Part shown: piece by piece, positions 53,926 through 63,316 of the stretch
How positions within the stretch are numbered: the first letter of the stretch is position 1
How the letters are laid out: each line of letters starts with the position of its first letter
Origin: Devosia sp.
GTDB lineage: Bacteria; Pseudomonadota; Alphaproteobacteria; Rhizobiales; Devosiaceae
Direction: 5' to 3'
Length of the DNA: 64,000 bases
NCBI RefSeq assembly: GCF_017307495.1
Contig: NZ_JAFKHE010000016.1
Span: forward strand, 186,001 to 250,000
Notes under the pieces: model-generated
Databases searched by the model: none
Seen by the model: the letters and a program-made list of their open reading frames with translations, nothing else
Told to the model about the DNA's origin: nothing
Made by a program: the position numbers and the translations under genes

Positions 53926-54402
53926 TCAGTGGGCGGCCTGGGCCGCCAGCACCGGCTCCATCTCGTCGAAGCTCAGGCCGAGGCGCTGGCGCAGCGAGCG
54001 GCGCTTACTGGCAAGGTCGGCGATGGTGTGGCTGTCGAGCACGTTGAAGAAGGCGCCCAGCGCTTCGCGCAGTGCGGCATTGACATCGCAGCTGTCGACC
54101 AGCGGGCAGGTCACGTCGGCGTCCTCGAAGCACTCGGCCATCGAGAAGCTCTCCTCGGTGAGGCGGACGGTGTCGAGCAGGGTGATCTCCTCGGCCGGGC
54201 GGCCGAGCCTGATGCCGCCGCGGCGCCCGCGCACGGTCTCGAGCAGGCCGTTCTCGACCAAGGGCTTGATCAGCTTGAACAGGAACAGCTCGGAAATGCC
54301 GTGCGCCCGGGCAATGTCGGCCACGCGGCTCAGACCGGGATCGTTCACCGCGCAATAGATGAGGGTGCGGATGGCGTAGTTGGATTGGCGGGTCAGTCGC
54401 AT
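53926..54402 (-). CDS. rirA: Rrf2-family iron regulator RirA
   Basis: 158-residue winged-helix regulator with an iron-sulfur cluster. It starts MRLTRQSNYAIRTLIYCAVN, and the cysteine set is C-x7-C-x5-C in AECFEDADVTCPLVDSCDVN, the spacing of rhizobial RirA. RirA represses iron uptake genes when iron is sufficient and its cluster is intact. The start is the ATG at 54402; upstream frame residues are Arg/Pro-rich and not Rrf2-like. A promoter-like sequence lies about 100 bases upstream, and irr is 1.5 kb away. Confidence 0.93.
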   Translation of the reverse strand: MRLTRQSNYAIRTLIYCAVNDPGLSRVADIARAHGISELFLFKLIKPLVENGLLETVRGRRGGIRLGRPAEEITLLDTVRLTEESFSMAECFEDADVTCPLVDSCDVNAALREALGAFFNVLDSHTIADLASKRRSLRQRLGLSFDEMEPVLAAQAAH

Positions 54403-54499
54403 CAGGGGCTCCGGTGCGGGCGGAATGCGGCTCCACCCTGCGGCGCCGGGCGCGGGCCAAGGCCGGGAACAAGCCCGGCCGCGCCATGGCGGCGGGCCC

Positions 54500-54527
54500 A
54501 ACCTATAACAGTTCCAAACTACGTCAA
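54500..54527 (-). promoter_or_regulatory. Candidate sigma70 promoter for rirA
   Basis: On the minus strand TTGACG (54522-54527) and TAGGTT (54500-54505) are separated by 16 bases, with T-rich sequence between. The start codon is about 100 bases further on. Matching is only moderate. Confidence 0.4.
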
Positions 54528-54639
54528 GCAAAGTTGAGCGACCCGTTCAGGATAACGCAGCGCATTTGCATGCCGTTTGCCCCGCGCGGTCCGGACGCAC
54601 GGGGCAAGTCCATGCGAAAGGCCGAGAGCGTCGGCCCGC

Positions 54640-55686
54640 TCAGTCGGCCAGATAGGGCCGGTGCAGCGCCAGGTCGGCTTCGCCGAGGCGATCGCGCGCG
54701 GTAAAACTCTGGTGCCAGTACGGATACAGCAGGTTGGGCTGGCTGACCTTGTCGAGCCGCTTGACCTCGTCGGCCGTCAGCTTCAGCTCGGCCGCCTTGA
54801 GGTTGTCCTCGAACTGCGCCGTGGTGCGCCCGCCGATGATGACCGAGGCGACCGCAGGCCGCTGCAGCAGCCAGGCCAGCGACACTTGGGCCCCGGACAC
54901 GCCATGCGCGGCGGCGACCTCGTTGATCACATCGACGATGTCCCACAGCTTGTCCCAGTCGTAGATGGGCGGCTCGCGGAAGCCGGTGACCTGCCGGCCG
55001 CTGTCGGGCTTCGAGTTGCGGGTATACTTGCCCGACAGCCAGCCGCCGCCGAGCGGCGACCAGATGAGCAGCGACACGCCCTGGTCGAGGGCGAGCGGGA
55101 TCAGCTCGTACTCGGCCTCGCGGGCCTGGAGGGTGTAGTGGATCTGCTGGGCGACGAAGCGCTGCTGGTGCGCGGCGTCGGCGATGGCGAGCGCCTTCAT
55201 CAGGTGCCAGGCGGAATAGTTGGAGCAGGCCGCATAGCGCACCTTGCCCTGCTTGATCAGGGTGTCGAGCGCCTCCATGGTCTCTTCGAGCGGCGTCTGC
55301 CCGTCCCACTCGTGCACGTGGTAGATGTCGATGACATCGGTCTTCATGCGCTTCAGCGAGGCCTCGGCCTGGCGGATGATGTGCCAGCGGCTGAGGCCGC
55401 GATCGTTCGGGCCCGGGCCGGTCGAAAAGCGCACCTTGGACGAGATGAGCAGGCGGTCGCGGCGGCCATCGACCAGCGCGGCGCCGAGGATTTCCTCCGA
55501 CTTGCCGGCGTTGTAGACGTTGGCCGTGTCGATCAGGTTGACGCCGTGGTCGAGGCAGAGGTCGATCTGGCGCTGCGCGTCCTTGAGTTCGGTCGCCCCC
55601 CACAGCCCGTCATTGCCGAACGTGACGGTGCCGATCGAAAGCGCCGAGACCTTGAGGCCGGAGCGGCCCAGCAGGCGATAATCCAT
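54640..55686 (-). CDS. Aldo/keto reductase 2
   Basis: 348-residue AKR protein related to the reductase at 50.4-51.4 kb: MDYRLLGRSGLKVSALSIGTVTFG at the N-terminus, LIDTANVYNAGKSEEILG with Asp and Tyr, SSKVRFSTGPG with the lysine and IYHVHEWDG with the histidine, SVIIGGRTTAQFEDNL at the cofactor site. GGAGGGA precedes the ATG at 55686. It lies between rirA and irr with no clear functional tie to either. Confidence 0.92.
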   Translation of the reverse strand: MDYRLLGRSGLKVSALSIGTVTFGNDGLWGATELKDAQRQIDLCLDHGVNLIDTANVYNAGKSEEILGAALVDGRRDRLLISSKVRFSTGPGPNDRGLSRWHIIRQAEASLKRMKTDVIDIYHVHEWDGQTPLEETMEALDTLIKQGKVRYAACSNYSAWHLMKALAIADAAHQQRFVAQQIHYTLQAREAEYELIPLALDQGVSLLIWSPLGGGWLSGKYTRNSKPDSGRQVTGFREPPIYDWDKLWDIVDVINEVAAAHGVSGAQVSLAWLLQRPAVASVIIGGRTTAQFEDNLKAAELKLTADEVKRLDKVSQPNLLYPYWHQSFTARDRLGEADLALHRPYLAD

Positions 55687-55919
55687 GATTCCCTCCGCAT
55701 GGCTCTTCTTCGGGCGGACCCTAGACCGGGACGACGCATAAGGGGAGTGGGTCCATTGGCCGATGCGGCGACATGATCGCGCGCCGGACGACCCCACCCC
55801 GAATGGCAGGGCCAGCCCGGATCAGCCGGCGTCTGCCGGGGGGCTGATCGCTGCCTGGATATCGCGTTCGGTCGGCGCCGGCGCGGGCCGCGCCGCACTG
55901 GCAGGCCCGGCGGGGTGGC

Positions 55920-56366
55920 CTATCCGCGGCTCTTCCTGACCCGCACCACCACGTCGACATGCGTGATGTTCATGCCCTTGGGCGGCTGCGGCAGGTTCTG
56001 GATCACGATCGCCGAGGAGGGGATGTCGATCACCCGCTGCTCGTCCTCGAGGTAGAAGTGATGGTGGTCCGAGGTGTCGGTGTCGAAATAGGAGCGCGAG
56101 GCGTCGATCGCGACTTCGCGCAACAGGCCCGCCTCGCGGAACTGGTGCAGGCTGTTGTAGATCGTCGCCAGCGACACGTTGACGTTGGAGCTGTGCGCCT
56201 CGGCGTGCAGCTGCTCGGCGCTGACATGCCGGTGCGTGCCGCTGAACAGCAGCTCGGCCAGGGCAACGCGCTGCCGCGTCGGGCGAAGGCCGGCCATGCG
56301 CAGCACCGCCGTCAGGCACGGGCGTCGAGACGGAACGGGACGGCTAATCAGGCTGCGGTCGGTCAT
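55920..56366 (-). CDS. irr: Fur-family iron response regulator Irr
   Basis: 148-residue Fur-like regulator. The winged helix begins MAGLRPTRQRVALAELLFSG, and the heme/metal site is TSDHHHFYLEDEQRV, the HHH motif that separates Irr from Fur. The N-terminal GCPWH heme motif of the Bradyrhizobium protein is absent. Irr accumulates at low iron and controls heme and iron genes. The ATG at 56366 lies after AAAGGA. It is divergent from fabA, and this irr-fabA-fabB neighbourhood is common in Rhizobiales. Confidence 0.94.
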   Translation of the reverse strand: MTDRSLISRPVPSRRPCLTAVLRMAGLRPTRQRVALAELLFSGTHRHVSAEQLHAEAHSSNVNVSLATIYNSLHQFREAGLLREVAIDASRSYFDTDTSDHHHFYLEDEQRVIDIPSSAIVIQNLPQPPKGMNITHVDVVVRVRKSRG

Positions 56367-56524
56367 CTGGTCCTTTGGTGACAGGCCCTATCAAGTTCAG
56401 AGCTTATAACTTTTGGCAGGATCGGGCACAAGCGGCGCTCGGTCGCGGGAGCGCGCCGCTTGACCCCCTGTCGCACGCTCTCTAGTAACGAACCCCAGCT
56501 GACCGATGGAGAAAGCCGCGGCCC

Positions 56525-57028
56525 ATGACGGATCGGAAGAACGCGTACGGTTACGACGAGCTGATTCAGAGCGGCAAAGGCGAGCTTTTCGGCCCCGGCT
56601 ACGCCCAGCTCCCGGCCCCGCCAATGCTGATGTTCAATCGCATCACCCAGATCAGCCGCGAAGGCGGCGCCCATGGCAAGGGCCTGGTGCGCGCCGAACT
56701 CGACGTCAATCCGGACCTGTGGTTCTTCCAGTGCCACTTCATCGGCGACCCGGTGATGCCGGGGTGCCTCGGCGTCGACGCGGTGTGGCAGATGCTCGGC
56801 TTCTACCTGTGCTGGGACGGTTCGCCCGGCAAGGGGCGTGCGCTCGGCTGCGGCGAGGTGAAATTTTCCGGCCAGATCACCAATGATGTCAAACTCGTCG
56901 AGTATGGCATCGACCTGAAACGGGTGATGAAGTCCAAGCTGGTGCTTGGCATCGCCGATGGCTGGGTGAAAGCCGACGGCCAGATCATATATGAGATGTC
57001 CGGCCTTCGGGTCGGCCTCTTCACCTGA
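56525..57028 (+). CDS. fabA: 3-hydroxydecanoyl-ACP dehydratase/isomerase FabA
   Basis: 167-residue enzyme of unsaturated fatty acid synthesis that dehydrates and isomerises the C10 intermediate. The active-site histidine is in [19 protein letters not shown] with the aspartate, matching E. coli His70 and Asp84. The N-terminus [19 protein letters not shown] and the length agree with FabA rather than FabZ. It is followed after 23 bases by fabB; the two form the classic fabAB operon. Confidence 0.97.
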   Translation: MTDRKNAYGYDELIQSGKGELFGPGYAQLPAPPMLMFNRITQISREGGAHGKGLVRAELDVNPDLWFFQCHFIGDPVMPGCLGVDAVWQMLGFYLCWDGSPGKGRALGCGEVKFSGQITNDVKLVEYGIDLKRVMKSKLVLGIADGWVKADGQIIYEMSGLRVGLFT

Positions 57029-57051
57029 CCAGCGCGCCGGGGGATTCCAGC

Positions 57052-58275
57052 ATGAGACGTGTCGTCGTAACCGGGATGGGGATCGTTTCCTCGATCGGCA
57101 ACAATCTCGATGAGGTGCTGGTCAGCCTCAGGGAGGCCAAGCCCGGCATCGTGTTCGCCCAGGACTATGCGGACCTCAACTTCCGCTGCCAGGTGCATGG
57201 CGCGCCCAAGCTCGATCCGTTCGAGGTGCTCGACCGCCGCACCACCCGCTTCATGGGCAAGGGCGCGGCCTGGAACTACATCGCCATGCAGGAGGCGATC
57301 GCCAATTCCGGGCTCGAAGAGAAAGACATCCAGAACCCGCGCACCGGCATCATCATGGGCTCGGGCGGCCCGTCGACCCGTACCGTGGTCGAGGCCGCCG
57401 ACATCACCCGCGAGAAGGGCCCCAAGCGCATCGGACCGCTCGCCGTGCCCAAGGCGATGAGCTCGACCGCCTCGGCGACGCTGGCCACGCCGTTCGGCAT
57501 CAAGGGCGTGAACTATACGATCAGCTCGGCCTGCGCGACGTCCAAGCATTGCATCGGCGCCGGCTACGAGCAGATCCAGTGGGGCAAGCAGGACATCGTC
57601 TTCGCCGGCGGCCACGAGGATCTCGACTGGTCGCTCAGCAACCTGTTCGACGCCATGGGCGCGATGTCCACCGACTTCAACGCGACGCCCGAGAAGGCTT
57701 CGCGCGCCTATGACAGCAAGCGCGACGGCTTCGTCATCGCCGGCGGCGCCGGCGTGCTGGTGCTCGAGGAGCTCGAGCATGCCAAGGCGCGCGGCGCGAC
57801 CATCTATGCCGAACTCGTCGGCTACGGCGCAACCTCGGACGGCTACGACATGGTCGCGCCCTCGGGCGAAGGCGCCATCCGCTGCATGCAGCAGGCGCTC
57901 GAGACCGTGAAGGGCAAGGTCGACTACATCAACCCGCACGCCACCTCGACCCCGGTCGGCGACCTCAGGGAAATGGAAGCGATCCGCACCGTGTTCGGCT
58001 CCGGCGAAGCGTGCCCGCCGATCTCGGCCACCAAGTCGCTGACCGGCCATTCGCTCGGCGCCACCGGCGTCCAGGAATCGATCTACTGCATCCTGATGAT
58101 GCGCAACCGGTTCCTGTGCGAAAGCGCCAATATCGAGGAACTGGACCCGGCCTTCGCCGACATGCCGATCCTCCGGCAGCGCCGCGACAACGTCGATATC
58201 GGCATCGCGCTCTCCAACAGCTTCGGCTTCGGCGGCACCAACGCCACGCTCGTGTTCCAGCACCCCGACGCGTGA
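57052..58275 (+). CDS. fabB: 3-oxoacyl-ACP synthase I FabB
   Basis: 407-residue condensing enzyme that elongates the FabA product. The catalytic cysteine is in [18 protein letters not shown], and the two histidines in [11 protein letters not shown] and [11 protein letters not shown]. Together with fabA it makes cis-unsaturated fatty acids. The stop is followed by a palindromic repeat; no fabI is visible before the next convergent gene. Confidence 0.97.
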   Translation: MRRVVVTGMGIVSSIGNNLDEVLVSLREAKPGIVFAQDYADLNFRCQVHGAPKLDPFEVLDRRTTRFMGKGAAWNYIAMQEAIANSGLEEKDIQNPRTGIIMGSGGPSTRTVVEAADITREKGPKRIGPLAVPKAMSSTASATLATPFGIKGVNYTISSACATSKHCIGAGYEQIQWGKQDIVFAGGHEDLDWSLSNLFDAMGAMSTDFNATPEKASRAYDSKRDGFVIAGGAGVLVLEELEHAKARGATIYAELVGYGATSDGYDMVAPSGEGAIRCMQQALETVKGKVDYINPHATSTPVGDLREMEAIRTVFGSGEACPPISATKSLTGHSLGATGVQESIYCILMMRNRFLCESANIEELDPAFADMPILRQRRDNVDIGIALSNSFGFGGTNATLVFQHPDA

Positions 58276-58281
58276 GCGGCG

Positions 58282-58377
58282 ACCTCCCTCCCCCTTGAGG
58301 GGAGGGATCGAGGGAGGGGGTGGTTTGGCGATCGCCGATGGCCCCCGCCCCGACCCGCTCCCCTCCGGGGAGGGGCC
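58282..58377. repeat. GC-rich palindromic repeat, family 1 copy d
   Basis: Left CCTCCCTCCCCCTTGAGGGG with AGGGAGGGGGTGG, right CCCCCGCCCCGACCCGCTCC and CTCCGGGGAGGGGC. Imperfect inversion around a 40-base centre, between fabB and the convergent gene. Confidence 0.75.
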
Positions 58378-58380
58378 CAA

Positions 58381-58956
58381 CTACCCAAGCGCCTTCGCGG
58401 CTACCGCCAGCACGCGCTTGAACGCCGTCATGTCCGTCAACTCCTGACCCGCCGGCGCATCGCCCACCACCACTTCGCCGCCCCGGTTCACCACCCCACC
58501 GTGCATCATCAGGTTGTCGACGAAACCCAGGTCCTCGATCAGGATGTGATCCGGCCCGCGCGGCTTGCCCTCGGCATCGGCGTACCACTCGCCGCCGAAA
58601 TGTGCCCGCGTGCGCTCGCCATGATCCGCCCGCACATTGGTGTAGGCAAAGGCCGGCTTGTTCTGCGCGCACATGAAGCCGAGCTCGAAGCACGTGCCGG
58701 TGTCGGCCGCGATGCCGCGGAACGGGGTCAGGTTGGCGATGATCGCGTCGGCCGAGTGCATCAACTGCTCGTCGATGGCGCTGATGGCGAGGCCCAGCTC
58801 CCATCTGGAGTTGGTCCTGGGGAACTCGAGATCGCCCGGCGACACCGGCACCAGCCCGGCCTCGCGCGTCAGCGCGATCTTCAGGTCGAGGATTTCGCGC
58901 GCGTTGGGCAGGAAGACCTCGGGGCCGGCGAGATAGACGGATTTGGGCACGTTCAC
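58381..58956 (-). CDS. Nucleoside 2-deoxyribosyltransferase
   Basis: 191-residue enzyme that moves deoxyribose between bases. The family motif VYLAGPEVFLPNA is at the N-terminus, and the active-site glutamate is in DTGTCFELGFMCAQNKP, preceded by ANLTPFRG. The start is a GTG at 58956 after AGGAG; an in-frame GTG is two codons further. It follows guanine deaminase by 27 bases, so it belongs to the purine salvage operon controlled from site C. Confidence 0.9.
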   Translation of the reverse strand: MNVPKSVYLAGPEVFLPNAREILDLKIALTREAGLVPVSPGDLEFPRTNSRWELGLAISAIDEQLMHSADAIIANLTPFRGIAADTGTCFELGFMCAQNKPAFAYTNVRADHGERTRAHFGGEWYADAEGKPRGPDHILIEDLGFVDNLMMHGGVVNRGGEVVVGDAPAGQELTDMTAFKRVLAVAAKALG

Positions 58957-58983
58957 ACTCCTGAACAGACTGACAGGACCCGT

Positions 58984-60339
58984 TCAGGTCCGTGGCAGAG
59001 CGGCGGCGCTTTCGTGGTTGTGGGCCACAAGGTCCCCGCCGACATAGGTCGCCGCGATATTGGGACGGATCGCCGTATAGAGGATTTGCTCAATCCGATC
59101 AGCCGGTTGTGCGCCGAACAGGCGGATTGTCCCCGCCTCCGCCGCAGCGTCTATAATCAGCGCGTCGAAATAGTAGCCGGGGCGGAAAAGTCCGATGTCG
59201 AGATCGAGCGCAATGCCGCCACCGGCCGTGGCGAGGTGGAAGGCCGTCAACAGGTCGATCCGCGACTCTGGCCGGCCCCGCGTTTCACGTGAATCGTCGG
59301 GATCGACGCCATCCTGCAGCATGCGGGACACCGCCACCGTCATCCGCGCCGCCTCCAGCATCGAGGCCGACGGGCCGCCGGAAATATCGGTACCGAGCCC
59401 GACATTGAGGCCCCTCTCCAGCGCCTTGCGCAGCGGAAACACCGCATTGCCGAAATAGGCATTGGAGAGCGCGCAATGCGCCACGCCGGCGCCGCGCGAC
59501 CGGACCCTGTCCATGTCGCTGTCGGTCAGGAACACCGAATGCGCCAGCACGGTGTTGCGCGTCAGCAGCCCGAAGCCGTCCAGTGCCTCGGTATCCGTTT
59601 TTCCATATCTGTCAATGGCATAGCCATGCGCCCAGTTGCTCTCCGAGCAATGGGTCTGCACGTGGCAGGCGCATTCGGCGACCAACGCGCCGAGCCCGGC
59701 CAGCGCCTCGTCGCTGCAGGACGGGATGAAGCGCGGGGTGATCACCGGCAGCACGCGATCATTGTCGGGCAGCGCCCGGATCGCCTCGATCACGGCACGG
59801 CTGTCGGCGATCGCCGCCGCGGGCGAGGCATCGCGATAGTCGTCCGGGCAGCTCTCGGCAAGGTCCATCACCACCTTGCCGACCAGCGCCCGCTGGCCCA
59901 GGTTCAGACAAATTCCTGCAAGCAGTTCAGTGGCTTGCCTATGCACGGTAGCGAAGTAGAGCGCCGTGGTCGTGCCGCCGGCCAGCAGGTCCTTCACCAG
60001 CCTGCCATAGGCCTCGCGGGCGAAGTCGAGATCGGCGTACCTGGCCTCGAGCGGGAAGGTGTACTTGCCCAGCCAGACCTCGAGCGGCTCGTCGAGCGCG
60101 AGGCCCAGCTGCGGATATTGCGGGGCATGCACATGCAGGTCGACGAAGCCGGGGATCACCAGCCGGTCGGGCGGCAGGTCCAGCGTGCCCTCCGGCACTC
60201 CATCGCGCGCCGGCGCGATGCGCTCGATGCGCCCGTCTTCGCCGACGAAAACAACCGCATCCTCAAGCACTTCCACCGCGCCCCGGTCGGGCGCGTGCAC
60301 GAAATGGCCCCGGATAGCGCGTCCACGCAGGCCCGTCAC
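58984..60339 (-). CDS. guaD: Guanine deaminase
   Basis: 451-residue zinc amidohydrolase that converts guanine to xanthine. The metal and substrate segments are FVDLHVHAPQYPQLG, HVQTHCSESNWAHGY with the guanine-binding loop, LAHSVFLTDSDMDR and VGLGTDISGGPSAS. The start is a GTG at 60339 that overlaps the adenine deaminase stop in GTGA. It sits in one operon with the deaminase upstream and the deoxyribosyltransferase downstream. Confidence 0.95.
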   Translation of the reverse strand: MTGLRGRAIRGHFVHAPDRGAVEVLEDAVVFVGEDGRIERIAPARDGVPEGTLDLPPDRLVIPGFVDLHVHAPQYPQLGLALDEPLEVWLGKYTFPLEARYADLDFAREAYGRLVKDLLAGGTTTALYFATVHRQATELLAGICLNLGQRALVGKVVMDLAESCPDDYRDASPAAAIADSRAVIEAIRALPDNDRVLPVITPRFIPSCSDEALAGLGALVAECACHVQTHCSESNWAHGYAIDRYGKTDTEALDGFGLLTRNTVLAHSVFLTDSDMDRVRSRGAGVAHCALSNAYFGNAVFPLRKALERGLNVGLGTDISGGPSASMLEAARMTVAVSRMLQDGVDPDDSRETRGRPESRIDLLTAFHLATAGGGIALDLDIGLFRPGYYFDALIIDAAAEAGTIRLFGAQPADRIEQILYTAIRPNIAATYVGGDLVAHNHESAAALPRT

Positions 60340-62195
60340 CAGACCACCGCGTGCTGCTCGCCGGTCTGCACGTTCACAAAACCCTCGGGGCAGGCCTCGG
60401 ACGGCGCGACCAGCACCCAGCGCCAGGGCGAGCAGGTGAGCGTCGCGAACTTCAAGTGCTCGGGGAAGCCGGGCTTCCACAGGTTGTCGCCGCCGCTCAG
60501 ATACATCCACTCCACCTTGGCCGCCGCGGCGTAGAACGCCTGCATGTCGGCGTCATAGGCCTCGGCCGGGCGGGCCGTCATCAGCCCGCCGATCTCGAAG
60601 CGCATCTCGGCGAGGATCTCGCCCCGGTGCACCAGCACCCAGCCGCCATCGATCTCCTGCAGCCGGTTGACCGCCATGGCCATGGCCGCGTCGGACGAGC
60701 CGACGCACCAGACATTGTGGCTGTCATGCGCCACCGAGGAGCACAGCGCCGTGTCCTCGTCCACCGGCCCGCAGCCGGCCCAGAACATCTTCGCCACCGC
60801 GCCATCGCCGCGATAGCGATCGATCAGCGCCCATTTGGTGATCAAGGCATCGGTGTCGCGCTGCACCTCGCCATCGGCGACGGGCAGGGTGCGCACCCAG
60901 AAATCCTCGTTCCAGTGGAAGGGCCTGAGCACCGCCGCCTGCATGGTCTCACGTCCCGGCGCCGCCTTGATGGCGAAGTCGGATGCCCTGAGCGTCCGCC
61001 CCACATTCATGGTCCTTCGCGCCCAGTCCGGCCAATCGATCTTGGGCAGCGGGCCGATGAAGCGCGTGCCATCCGACATCAGCTGGCCGTCGGCATAGAC
61101 GTGCCGGATCGACAGCGTCTTCACGTCGTCGAGCAATACTATGTCGGCATAGCGCCCCGGCGCGATCGAGCCGACCCACTGGTCGATCCGCATGTGCCGG
61201 GCCGGGTTGATGGTGGCGCACTGGATGGCGATCTCGGGCGCCAGCCCGTATTCGATGGCAAGCCGGACATTGTAGTCCGAGGCGCCCTTCTCCAGCGTCT
61301 CGGTGGCCGAGCGGTCGTCGGTGGTGAAGGCAACGTTCTGCCAGTCCTCAAGCCGCTCGATCAGCTGGGGCATTATGACGTCATAGGAGAACGGGCGGAG
61401 CTCGGTGAAGATGCCGTGGCTCAGGCGCTGCCAGGCCTCCTCGAAGGCCCAGACCTCGTGGTCCGACGAGATGCCGGCCGCCGCGAAAGCCGAGAGATCG
61501 TGCGGGTCGATCAGGCCGGAGCCGTGCCCCTCGACGACGCCGCGCTTTTCCATCGTTGCACCGATCATGCCCCACATGCGGATATAGCCCGGATTTTCGG
61601 GGTTCCACACCGAGGGCCAGTCCATCACCTCGTCGAGGCTGACCGTGCCCATGTCGTTGTCGAGGAACCCGGCCTGCTCCTCGTAGCCATAGTAGCCGCC
61701 GGACTCTTCCCAGGCGCTCGGCGGCACGGCCGAGCCCGGCTGGATGAAGATCTTCAGCGGCGAGCCGGCAAGGCGCGACTTCTGCCAGAACTCCTGGTTC
61801 TTGGGCCCATTGACGTTGGCGAACTCATGGCTCGCCTCGCAGGTCCAGGTGTTTCCGCGCGGCACGACGAGCGCCGCTTCGTACTCCGGCGTGATGTGGG
61901 TCGATTCGATATGCTTGTGCACTTCGCCGAAGCCGGGCACGGCGCTGAGGTTCGGATAGCTCACCCGCGCCTTCACGTCGCCGCGATAACTGCCGCGCGG
62001 TCCGACATAGGCGATGCGCCGGCCGGAGATGACGATCTCGTAGTCCTCGAGCCAATGCCGCGAGTGCACGGCCAGCATCCGCCCCACCTCGATCAGCAGG
62101 TCAGCCGGGCGCCTGGCCAGCGCTACCAGCGTCAGGTGTTGGCGCAGGGCAACTTCATCCTCAGGGTTGAGGATCAGGTCGTCGGGGAGCTTCAT
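60336..62195 (-). CDS. Adenine deaminase family protein (AdeC-like), paralog 2
   Basis: 619-residue amidohydrolase closely similar along its length to the protein at 37.2-39.1 kb: GFGEVHKHIESTHITPEYEA, TCEASHEFANV, FTTDDRSATETLEKGASDYN and SVAHDSHNVWCVGSSDAAM. The altered TCEASHEF segment, in place of a PHEIANV motif of canonical adenine deaminases, is shared by both copies, so both are likely the same unusual subgroup. It is the first gene of the operon with guaD and the deoxyribosyltransferase, with operator C 27 bases upstream. Confidence 0.88.
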   Translation of the reverse strand: MKLPDDLILNPEDEVALRQHLTLVALARRPADLLIEVGRMLAVHSRHWLEDYEIVISGRRIAYVGPRGSYRGDVKARVSYPNLSAVPGFGEVHKHIESTHITPEYEAALVVPRGNTWTCEASHEFANVNGPKNQEFWQKSRLAGSPLKIFIQPGSAVPPSAWEESGGYYGYEEQAGFLDNDMGTVSLDEVMDWPSVWNPENPGYIRMWGMIGATMEKRGVVEGHGSGLIDPHDLSAFAAAGISSDHEVWAFEEAWQRLSHGIFTELRPFSYDVIMPQLIERLEDWQNVAFTTDDRSATETLEKGASDYNVRLAIEYGLAPEIAIQCATINPARHMRIDQWVGSIAPGRYADIVLLDDVKTLSIRHVYADGQLMSDGTRFIGPLPKIDWPDWARRTMNVGRTLRASDFAIKAAPGRETMQAAVLRPFHWNEDFWVRTLPVADGEVQRDTDALITKWALIDRYRGDGAVAKMFWAGCGPVDEDTALCSSVAHDSHNVWCVGSSDAAMAMAVNRLQEIDGGWVLVHRGEILAEMRFEIGGLMTARPAEAYDADMQAFYAAAAKVEWMYLSGGDNLWKPGFPEHLKFATLTCSPWRWVLVAPSEACPEGFVNVQTGEQHAVVW

Positions 62196-62221
62196 CGATC
62201 GGTTTCCGGCTGACGCAACGG

Positions 62222-62240
62222 CTTTAGTAAAGCGGTTTAC
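62222..62240. promoter_or_regulatory. LacI-type operator C before the adenine/guanine deaminase operon
   Basis: On the minus strand GTAAACCGCTTTACTAAAGC; 18 bases of this (AAACCGCTTTACTAAAGC) are identical to operator B at 39 kb, and GTAAACCG-TTTAC matches operator A except at one position. It lies 27 bases upstream of the adenine deaminase start, so the LacI regulator at 39.2 kb probably controls this distant operon too. Confidence 0.78.
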
Positions 62241-62312
62241 GACAGTCGGCGCAATGGTCGCGGATCTTGGATAGGGCGCCTCCCACCGCTCCGTTCCCGC
62301 CAGTCAGCGGTG

Positions 62313-62513
62313 CTAGGCCGCGACCGGCAGCAGCAACCCGTCCTGCAGCGCGATCAGCCGCTCTTCCATCCGCTCCGCGAGCGCGCCTTCGTAGCGGCCA
62401 TTGCGAAAGCCGGTGATGATGGAGACGATCTCGGCGCGGCGGGCCTCGTACTGCCTCGGCGACTCGTCAAGGAACCGCTCCACCTTGATTGCCGGCCATA
62501 GTTCGTCGGACAT
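62313..62513 (-). CDS. Small hypothetical protein
   Basis: 66-residue protein with an acidic, helical sequence (ERFLDESPRQYEARRAEIVS, then GFRNGRYEGALAERMEERLI). Codon use is like neighbouring genes, with a plausible ATG at 62513. I do not recognise the family. It lies between the response regulator and the deaminase operon without clear linkage. Confidence 0.5.
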   Translation of the reverse strand: MSDELWPAIKVERFLDESPRQYEARRAEIVSIITGFRNGRYEGALAERMEERLIALQDGLLLPVAA

Positions 62514-62644
62514 CGCACCAATCTCGTCGTCTGTCAGCCCGCTCAGGCTAAGTCTCAGACGTTAGATGCGATTGAGCATTCGGTTAGAATATGGAGAGAA
62601 GCGATCGTCCCCCTTCCTCCCCCCGCCGATCATCGCGGCGAGGA

Positions 62645-63316
62645 TCAGGGCGCCATCATGTAGCCGACGCCGCGCACCGTCTCGATCAGCGAGGGCTGGC
62701 CCTCGGCATCGATCTTGGCGCGCAGGTAGCGCACGTAGACGTCGACGATCTTGGTGCCGGGGTCGTAGCCGTATTCCCAGACGCTGTTGAGCAGCCGCTC
62801 GCGGCTCACCACCTTGCCGGCATTGGCCATGAGGTAGCGCAACAGGTCGAACTCGCGCACCGTGAGGGTGATCGGTGCCCCGTCGCGCGTCACGCGCCGC
62901 GAGAGCGGGTCGAGCAGCAGCGGGCCGCTGCGCAGGGTGGTTTCCTGGCCCGCCTCGCCGCGGCGGCGGCCGAGCGCCAGCAGCCGGGCGAGCAGTTCGT
63001 CGAAGGCAAAGGGCTTGGTCAGGTAGTCGTCGGCGCCGCCCTTCAGCCCCTCGATCTTGTCGCTCAGGCTGTCCTTGGCGGTCAGCATCAGGATCATCGC
63101 GCTGGCCCGTTCCTCGCGCAGCAGCCGGGCGATCTCCAGTCCGTCGACATAGGGCAGCATGCGATCGAGGATGACGATGTCGAAATCGCCCTGCCGCGCC
63201 CGCTCGAGCCCATCCCGCCCGTCGTGCTCGACGCTGACCTGGTAGCCTTCGGCCGTCAGCCCGCGCTCGAGGAACGAAGCGATGCGGCGGTCGTCCTCGA
63301 CGACAAGGATCTTCAT
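62645..63316 (-). CDS. OmpR/PhoB-family response regulator
   Basis: 223-residue regulator. Receiver: VVEDDRRIASFLERGL with the acidic pair, D51 in VILDRMLPYVDG and the lysine in YLTKPFAFDEL. The DNA-binding domain is winged-helix: LTVREFDLLRYLMANAGKVVSR and VDVYVRYLRAKIDAE with TVRGVGYMMAP. It overlaps the kinase gene by 4 bases and is its likely partner. The signal it answers cannot be told from sequence. Confidence 0.93.
   Translation of the reverse strand: MKILVVEDDRRIASFLERGLTAEGYQVSVEHDGRDGLERARQGDFDIVILDRMLPYVDGLEIARLLREERASAMILMLTAKDSLSDKIEGLKGGADDYLTKPFAFDELLARLLALGRRRGEAGQETTLRSGPLLLDPLSRRVTRDGAPITLTVREFDLLRYLMANAGKVVSRERLLNSVWEYGYDPGTKIVDVYVRYLRAKIDAEGQPSLIETVRGVGYMMAP

Noticed and set aside
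56367..56524. Irr or RirA operator between irr and fabA
   Set aside because: No sequence close to the ICE or IRO consensus was seen; the region has A/T-rich tracts only.
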